A DNA stretch of 64,000 nucleotides from assembly GCF_010725055.1 (NCBI RefSeq), contig NZ_BJKB01000005.1:124001-188000 (forward strand), in the 5' to 3' direction. Within the stretch, counting starts at the first letter, position 1. The number at the start of each line of letters is the position of its first letter. Positions 59,440 through 64,000 of this stretch are shown here, one piece after another. This DNA is from Gelidibacter japonicus (GTDB taxonomy: Bacteria; Bacteroidota; Bacteroidia; Flavobacteriales; Flavobacteriaceae). Both the position numbers and the translations under genes were made by a program. The notes under the pieces are model-generated. The model ran no database searches. It had not been told where the DNA came from and saw only the letters and a list, made by a program, of their open reading frames with translations.

Positions 59440-61833
59440 ATGAGCAAACGTAGAATAAAAAAAGTAGCCATTATAGGCTCTGGGATTATGGGAAGCGGTA
59501 TTGCATGTCACTTTGCCAATATAGGTGTTGACGTATTACTTCTTGATATTGTTCCTAGAGAATTGAATGATGCTGAAAAAGCTAAAGGACTGACCTTAGA
59601 GGACAAAGCCGTTAGAAACAGAATTGTTAACGATTCTTTGACTGCTTCCCTAAAATCGAAGCCCTCTCCTATTTATCATCAATCGTTCGCCAGCAGGATT
59701 ACGACTGGTAACCTTGAGGATGACATTGCCAAAGTAAAAGATGTCGATTGGATCATGGAGGTTGTTGTTGAGCGCTTGGACATTAAGAAACAGGTCTTTG
59801 AAAAACTTGAAAATCACAGGACTCCTGGAACTTTGATTACCTCAAACACCTCAGGGATTCCGATTCATTTTATGAGTGAAGGCCGAAGTGAAGATTTCCA
59901 AAAGCATTTCTGTGGAACTCACTTTTTTAATCCTGCACGCTACTTGAAATTATTTGAAATTATTCCTGGACCAAAAACATCTCAAGAAGTATTGGATTTC
60001 TTGAATAATTATGGTGAAAAATTCCTTGGAAAAACTTCAGTTATCGCAAAAGATACGCCGGCCTTTATCGGAAATCGTATTGGGATTTTTGGAATCCAAA
60101 GCCTCTTCCACCAAGTTAAGGAAATGGATTTGACGGTTGAAGAAGTTGATAAGTTGACTGGGCCTGTTATTGGACGTCCTAAATCGGCCACCTTCAGGAC
60201 CGTTGACGTCGTTGGTTTGGATACTTTGGTACATGTTGCCAATGGTATTTATGAAAACTGTCCTGATGATGAAGCTCACGAGCTTTTTAAACTTCCAGAT
60301 TTTATCAATAAAATGGTGGAAAACAAATGGTTTGGAAGTAAAACCGGACAAGGCTTTTATAAAAAGGAAGGGAAGGACATTAGGACCTTGGATTTAAACA
60401 CCCTTGAATATAGAGATCGAAAATCGGCACGATTTGCCACCTTAGAGTTGACTAAAACCGTTGACAAGGTCATTGATCGTTTTCCGATTTTAATTTCAGG
60501 AAAAGATAAAGCCGGAGAGTTTTACAGAAAGAATTTTGCAGCGATGTTTGCTTATGTTTCTAACAGAATTCCAGAAATAACAGACGAGCTTTATAAAATA
60601 GATGATGCCATGAAAGCCGGATTTGGCTGGGAACATGGTCCTTTTCAAATTTGGGACGCCGTTGGTGTCGAAAAAGGTATCGAATTGATGAAAGCCGAAG
60701 GTTTAAAACCTGCTGCTTGGGTGAATGAGATGTTGGAATCTGGAAACAAATCGTTTTACACTGTTAAAGAAGGAAATACGTTCTTTTACGATATTCCATC
60801 CAAAAAACAAGAAAAAGTACCAGGACAAGATGCGTTTATCATCTTGGATAACATACGTAAGTCCAAAGAAGTTTACAAGAACTCAGGTGTTGTTGTTGAA
60901 GATTTAGGAGACGGTATCTTGAATGTCGAATTCCAATCTAAAATGAACACGATTGGTGGCGATGTGCTTTCTGGGTTGAACAAAGCGATTGACCTTGCTG
61001 AAAAAGATTTCGCAGGATTGGTAGTAGGAAATCAAGCGGCAAACTTCTCGGTTGGTGCCAATATTGGCATGATTTTCATGATGGCAGCCGAACAAGAGTA
61101 CGACGAGCTTAATACGGCCATCAAATATTTCCAGGATACGATGATGCGCATGCGTTATTCGGCAATCCCAACGGTTGCTGCACCTCACGGGATGGCTCTT
61201 GGTGGTGGTTGTGAATTATCCATGCACGCAGATAAAGTAGTTGCTGCTGCCGAAACCTATATCGGACTGGTAGAGTTTGGTGTTGGGGTGATTCCCGGTG
61301 GAGGCGGCTCTAAAGAAATGGCGCTCCGTGCCCAAGATACGTTTAGAAAAGGTGATGTTGAGTTGAACACACTTCAAGAGTATTTCTTGACTGTTGCGAT
61401 GGCCAAAGTATCCACTTCTGCTTATGAAGCTTTCGACTTAGGAATTCTTCAAAAAGGAAAAGATATTGTCGTTGTGAATAAAGACAGACAATTGGCGACT
61501 GCCAAAGCACACGCTCAACTTATGGCCGATGCTGGGTATACACAACCTGTTAAACGAAACGATATTAAAGTGCTTGGCAAACAAGCCTTAGGGATGTTTA
61601 TGGTTGGAACAGACGCCATGGAAGACAGCAATTACATCAGTGAACACGATCGAAAAATCGCAAATAAATTAGCTTATGTCATGGCTGGAGGCGATTTATC
61701 AGAACCAACGTTGGTCAATGAGCAATATTTATTGGATTTGGAACGTGAAGCATTTTTGTCACTTTGTACAGAGAGAAAAACTTTGGAAAGAATTCAACAT
61801 ATGTTGAAGACGGGCAAACCTTTACGGAATTAA
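59440..61833 (+). CDS. 3-hydroxyacyl-CoA dehydrogenase / enoyl-CoA hydratase fusion
   Basis: A 797-residue bifunctional enzyme of fatty-acid beta-oxidation. The N-terminal half is the dehydrogenase: NAD-binding GSGIMGSGIACHFAN, catalytic HFFNPARYLKL and the Asp-Thr-Pro-Ala-Phe-Ile-Gly-Asn-Arg motif. The C-terminal half is the enoyl-CoA hydratase: GVQAANFSV-like strand, GMALGGGCELSMHAD (near residue 587) and GLVEFGVGVIPGGGG carrying the two Glu. The domain order (dehydrogenase first) matches B. subtilis FadN, not E. coli FadB. The TAA stop falls inside the first heptad word that borders the four-helix-bundle gene. Confidence 0.95.
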   Translation: MSKRRIKKVAIIGSGIMGSGIACHFANIGVDVLLLDIVPRELNDAEKAKGLTLEDKAVRNRIVNDSLTASLKSKPSPIYHQSFASRITTGNLEDDIAKVKDVDWIMEVVVERLDIKKQVFEKLENHRTPGTLITSNTSGIPIHFMSEGRSEDFQKHFCGTHFFNPARYLKLFEIIPGPKTSQEVLDFLNNYGEKFLGKTSVIAKDTPAFIGNRIGIFGIQSLFHQVKEMDLTVEEVDKLTGPVIGRPKSATFRTVDVVGLDTLVHVANGIYENCPDDEAHELFKLPDFINKMVENKWFGSKTGQGFYKKEGKDIRTLDLNTLEYRDRKSARFATLELTKTVDKVIDRFPILISGKDKAGEFYRKNFAAMFAYVSNRIPEITDELYKIDDAMKAGFGWEHGPFQIWDAVGVEKGIELMKAEGLKPAAWVNEMLESGNKSFYTVKEGNTFFYDIPSKKQEKVPGQDAFIILDNIRKSKEVYKNSGVVVEDLGDGILNVEFQSKMNTIGGDVLSGLNKAIDLAEKDFAGLVVGNQAANFSVGANIGMIFMMAAEQEYDELNTAIKYFQDTMMRMRYSAIPTVAAPHGMALGGGCELSMHADKVVAAAETYIGLVEFGVGVIPGGGGSKEMALRAQDTFRKGDVELNTLQEYFLTVAMAKVSTSAYEAFDLGILQKGKDIVVVNKDRQLATAKAHAQLMADAGYTQPVKRNDIKVLGKQALGMFMVGTDAMEDSNYISEHDRKIANKLAYVMAGGDLSEPTLVNEQYLLDLEREAFLSLCTERKTLERIQHMLKTGKPLRN

Positions 61834-61938
61834 GTACAAAGTATTAAGTACAAAGACGGTTAATCATGACATATGGTTTATGGAATACCTAATGCATTTA
61901 AATAGAACTAAATTCACTTAATACTAACATCTTAATAC
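61830..61938. repeat. Left border repeats of first four-helix-bundle insertion
   Basis: TTAAGTACAAAG is repeated 14 bases apart (61830-61841 and 61844-61855), with GTATTAA between. Further on TTAATAC-TAACATC-TTAATAC (61918-61938) is heptad-phased and ends 8 bases before the ATG. GTATTAA is the reverse complement of TTAATAC. Confidence 0.8.
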
Positions 61939-61946
61939 CAATAAAC

Positions 61947-62303
61947 ATGCACAGATTCGAAGAGCTAAAAATATGGCAAAAAGCAATGGATATTACTGAA
62001 AACTGCTATCGAGCCACTGAGAATTTCCCTGAAGAAGAGAAATATGGATTGACTTCTCAGCTTAGAAAAAGTGCAATTTCTATTCCTTCAAATATCGCTG
62101 AAGGAGCAGGAAGAAACACAAATGGAGAATTTATGCAGTTTCTTGGAATTGCTAATGGATCATCATTTGAATTACTAACACAATTATACTTGTCTAAAAG
62201 ATTAGATTTAATAACAGAAGATAAAGTAAGACCAATTATTAATGAGGTACTTGAAGTTAGTAAAATGAATTATTCTCTTCAAAGAACACTCAAAAAGTCT
62301 TAA
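61947..62303 (+). CDS. Four-helix-bundle protein (23S rRNA intervening-sequence family)
   Basis: A 118-residue protein of the S23/IVP family, related in fold to the Avd accessory protein of diversity-generating retroelements. Family markers: FEELKIWQKAMDITENCYR, YGLTSQLRKSAISIPSNIAEGAGR and SFELLTQLYLS. There is no 23S rRNA here and no reverse transcriptase. It lies between two beta-oxidation genes that are normally adjacent, and is bordered by 7-base repeats, its own stop overlapping the first downstream TTAATAC. This looks like a later insertion that did not break the operon. Confidence 0.94.
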   Translation: MHRFEELKIWQKAMDITENCYRATENFPEEEKYGLTSQLRKSAISIPSNIAEGAGRNTNGEFMQFLGIANGSSFELLTQLYLSKRLDLITEDKVRPIINEVLEVSKMNYSLQRTLKKS

Positions 62304-62328
62304 TACTTAATACTTAAAATCTTAATAC
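62300..62328. repeat. Right border repeats of first four-helix-bundle insertion
   Basis: TTAATAC, TTAATAC, TTAAAAT, then C and TTAATAC: four 7-base words that match those on the left side of the gene. They end 5 bases before the thiolase ATG. Confidence 0.85.
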
Positions 62329-62333
62329 AAATT

Positions 62334-63527
62334 ATGAGCAAACAAGCTTACATAGTAAAAGCATACAGAACCGCAGTTGGGAAAGCACCTAAAGGCGTGT
62401 TCCGATTTAAAAGAGCCGATGAATTGGGTGCTGAAACCATTCAGCACATGATGAAAGATTTACCAAATCTTGATGTGAAACGAATAGATGACGTCATGGT
62501 GGGCAACGCCATGCCAGAAGGCTCGCAAGGCTTGAACATGGCACGTTTTATTTCGTTGATTGGCTTGGACAGTGTTGATGTACCGGGAGTGACGGTCAAT
62601 CGATTTTGTTCTTCGGGATTAGAAACCATTGCCATGGCGACTGCAAAAATTCAATCTGGAATGGCCGAATGTATCATTGCAGGAGGTGCTGAAAGTATGA
62701 GTTCGGTTCCAATGACCGGATTCAAACCAGAACTGAACTATGACATCGTTAAATCTGGTCATGAAAGCTATTACTGGGGCATGGGAAATACGGCAGAAGC
62801 AGTCGCCAAACAGTTTAAAGTATCTCGTGAAGACCAAGATGAATTCGCCTACCATTCACATATGAAGGCTTTAAAAGCACAGGCAGAAAATCGTTTTCAG
62901 GATCAGATTGTACCTATCACGGTGGATCAGACTTACGTAGATCCTAACGGTAAAAAAGCAACCAAATCTTACACAGTCACAAAAGATGAAGGTCCAAGGG
63001 CAGGAACGAGCATAGAAGTGCTGGCAAAGTTACGTCCGGTATTTGCTGCAAACGGCAGTGTTACGGCAGGGAACTCATCACAAATGAGTGACGGTGCAGC
63101 CTTCGTAATGATTATGAGCGAAGCAATGGTCAAGGAATTGAATCTTGAGCCAATTGCGCGCTTAGTCAATTATGCCGCTGTGGGTGTCGAACCTCGCATT
63201 ATGGGTATCGGTCCGGTAAAAGCCATTCCAAAAGCATTAAAATTGGCAGGTTTGGAGCAGAAAGATTTGGAATTGATCGAATTAAACGAGGCTTTTGCAT
63301 CGCAATCCATAGCAGTGATCAGAGAACTCAATTTGAATCCAGACATCGTCAATGTCAACGGTGGCGCCATCGCCTTGGGCCATCCACTAGGATGTACTGG
63401 TGCAAAATTATCGGTGCAGCTGTTTGATGAGATGCGCAAACGCAATATGCAAGGCAAATATGGAGCAGTCACGATGTGCGTTGGTACAGGACAAGGGGCT
63501 TGTGGGGTGTTTGAATTCCTCCATTGA
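62334..63527 (+). CDS. Acetyl-CoA acyltransferase (thiolase)
   Basis: A 397-residue thiolase that cleaves 3-ketoacyl-CoA with CoA in the last step of beta-oxidation. Catalytic residues: nucleophile Cys in VNRFCSSGLE (near 92), LNEAFASQS, His in ALGHPLGCTGA (near 348) and the second Cys in CVGTGQGACG (near 382). Long form, as in FadA/FadI rather than a biosynthetic thiolase. It follows the dehydrogenase/hydratase gene except for the inserted small gene. Confidence 0.96.
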   Translation: MSKQAYIVKAYRTAVGKAPKGVFRFKRADELGAETIQHMMKDLPNLDVKRIDDVMVGNAMPEGSQGLNMARFISLIGLDSVDVPGVTVNRFCSSGLETIAMATAKIQSGMAECIIAGGAESMSSVPMTGFKPELNYDIVKSGHESYYWGMGNTAEAVAKQFKVSREDQDEFAYHSHMKALKAQAENRFQDQIVPITVDQTYVDPNGKKATKSYTVTKDEGPRAGTSIEVLAKLRPVFAANGSVTAGNSSQMSDGAAFVMIMSEAMVKELNLEPIARLVNYAAVGVEPRIMGIGPVKAIPKALKLAGLEQKDLELIELNEAFASQSIAVIRELNLNPDIVNVNGGAIALGHPLGCTGAKLSVQLFDEMRKRNMQGKYGAVTMCVGTGQGACGVFEFLH

Positions 63528-63536
63528 TGAGATAAT

Positions 63537-63571
63537 AGAATATAGAAAAGAGAAAATAGATTACAGAATTT
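63537..63571. repeat. Left border heptads of second four-helix-bundle insertion
   Basis: Five words in phase: AGAATAT, AGAAAAG, AGAAAAT, AGATTAC, AGAATTT. They begin 10 bases after the thiolase stop and end 5 bases before the ATG of the small gene. AGAATAT also forms the core of the 21492-21568 array. Confidence 0.85.
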
Positions 63572-63575
63572 CAGA

Positions 63576-63932
63576 ATGGGGTTTAGAAAACGTCATAATT
63601 ATAAAAACTTGAAAATTTGGCTATTAGCTTTAGAGATAGCAAATGATATTTCTGATTTATTGATAGAGTTCCCAAAACATGAACGTTATGATCTAACTTC
63701 TCAATTGAGTAGGTGCTCCGTATCAATACCAAGCAATATTGCCGAAGGCTCTGCGAAAACTGATAAATCATTTAGCAATTATCTCGATATTTCCTTAGGG
63801 TCTTCCTTTGAATTAGGAACTCAATTATTGATAGCAAAACACAGAAAATATATAAACGAACAAAATTTAAAAATGCTCGAAGAAAAAATAGAAGAATTCC
63901 AAAGAATGACAATGGATTCCAAAATGGACTAA
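63576..63932 (+). CDS. Four-helix-bundle protein (23S rRNA intervening-sequence family), second copy
   Basis: A second 118-residue member of the S23/IVP family, with NLKIWLLALEIANDISDLL, RYDLTSQLSRCSVSIPSNIAEGSA and SLGSSFELGTQLLIAKH. It is clearly homologous to the first copy but well diverged, so it is not a fresh tandem duplication. It again stands in a gap between beta-oxidation genes (thiolase and the gene that starts at 63986) and is flanked by heptad-phased repeats in opposite orientations. Confidence 0.94.
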   Translation: MGFRKRHNYKNLKIWLLALEIANDISDLLIEFPKHERYDLTSQLSRCSVSIPSNIAEGSAKTDKSFSNYLDISLGSSFELGTQLLIAKHRKYINEQNLKMLEEKIEEFQRMTMDSKMD

Positions 63933-63941
63933 ATAAATAGT

Positions 63942-63972
63942 CTATTTTCTATACTCTATTTTCTCTCTTCTT
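63942..63972. repeat. Right border heptads of second four-helix-bundle insertion
   Basis: CTATTTT, CTATACT, CTATTTT, CTCTCTT, then CTT. Read on the other strand these are AAGAGAG, AAAATAG, AGTATAG, AAAATAG, close to the left-border words, so the two borders form an inverted pair (shared AGAGAAAATAGA, 12 bases). Confidence 0.85.
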
Positions 63973-63985
63973 AAACAAGAAAAAT

Positions 63986-64000
63986 ATGGAAACACAACAA
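63986..64000 (+). CDS. Start of next gene of the operon (truncated by window)
   Basis: ATG at 63986 followed by GAAACACAACAA (Met-Glu-Thr-Gln-Gln). In flavobacterial beta-oxidation operons of this layout the gene after the thiolase is often an acyl-CoA dehydrogenase, and a short METQQ-like start fits, but five codons cannot identify it. Confidence 0.45.

Noticed and set aside
61947-63932. Diversity-generating retroelement (the small genes resemble Avd)
   Set aside because: No reverse transcriptase, template repeat or variable repeat is in the window, and the genes are typical S23/IVP family members.
1-64000. tRNA and rRNA genes, prophage, IS transposases, toxin-antitoxin pairs
   Set aside because: I looked through the intergenic regions and gene list and found no sequence that supports any of these.

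Overview
The window is chromosomal DNA from a member of the Bacteroidota, most likely a marine Flavobacteriaceae. The evidence is low G+C, lipoproteins whose mature Cys is followed by Ser/Lys/Asp/Glu, type IX secretion-style surface proteins, promoters of the TTG-N19/20-TAnnTTTG form, almost no Shine-Dalgarno sequences, several TTG/GTG starts, and family markers such as DUF4252, DUF4199, a GlmU-family protein, single-chain PurL and a CarB without its regulatory domain. I saw no tRNA, rRNA, CRISPR array, transposase or prophage. Most of the window is ordinary core genome.

Layout. 1-5.3 kb: a truncated secreted C-type-lectin protein, DUF4256, PAP2 phosphatase and an ABC-F ATPase. 5.4-7.6 kb: a two-gene egtB-egtD (ergothioneine-type) operon. 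7.6-11.8 kb: glycosyltransferase, haem-binding protein, HEAT-like protein, purB and a small membrane protein. 12-14.2 kb: an ECF sigma/anti-sigma operon with two DUF4252 proteins. 14.3-22.4 kb: an S41 protease, then a corrinoid-uptake locus: a cobalamin riboswitch controls btuB-btuG on the minus strand, with a divergent binding-protein/permease/ATPase set on the plus strand. 22.6-27.4 kb: rmuC, a thioesterase, an autoregulated-looking satD-DUF3307 operon, and a DOMON/ankyrin pair. 27.4-30.7 kb: carB and rpmH. 30.9-38.9 kb: secreted hypotheticals, cardiolipin synthase with a lytic transglycosylase, hydrolase, acetyltransferase and mtaB. 39-46.3 kb: GlmU-family protein, rpmE2, DUF4199, glycosyltransferase 2, phosphohexomutase and an ABC exporter. 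47-49.6 kb: a second ECF sigma trio and a BNR-type lipoprotein. 49.8-64 kb: RNA methyltransferase, purL, long-chain acyl-CoA ligase, LTA-synthase-like protein, and a MarR-controlled fatty-acid beta-oxidation operon that runs off the end.

The most interesting structure is not a protein. At least eight intergenic places carry imperfect arrays whose words differ from place to place but share a strict 7-base period. Two of these places flank the two four-helix-bundle (23S rRNA intervening-sequence protein) genes inserted between the beta-oxidation genes. The AGAATAT/AGATnAC words beside the second one recur in an array without any gene at 21492-21568. I propose that the small gene plus its heptad borders is a mobile or spreading unit and that gene-less arrays are solo copies. 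Other regulatory structures worth attention are twin RTGATA-N8-TATCAY operators just downstream of the satD promoter, a 26-bp palindrome at the MarR promoter, a 15-bp perfect hairpin inside the uptake operon, and three GCAGTCG copies spaced exactly 27 bp apart.
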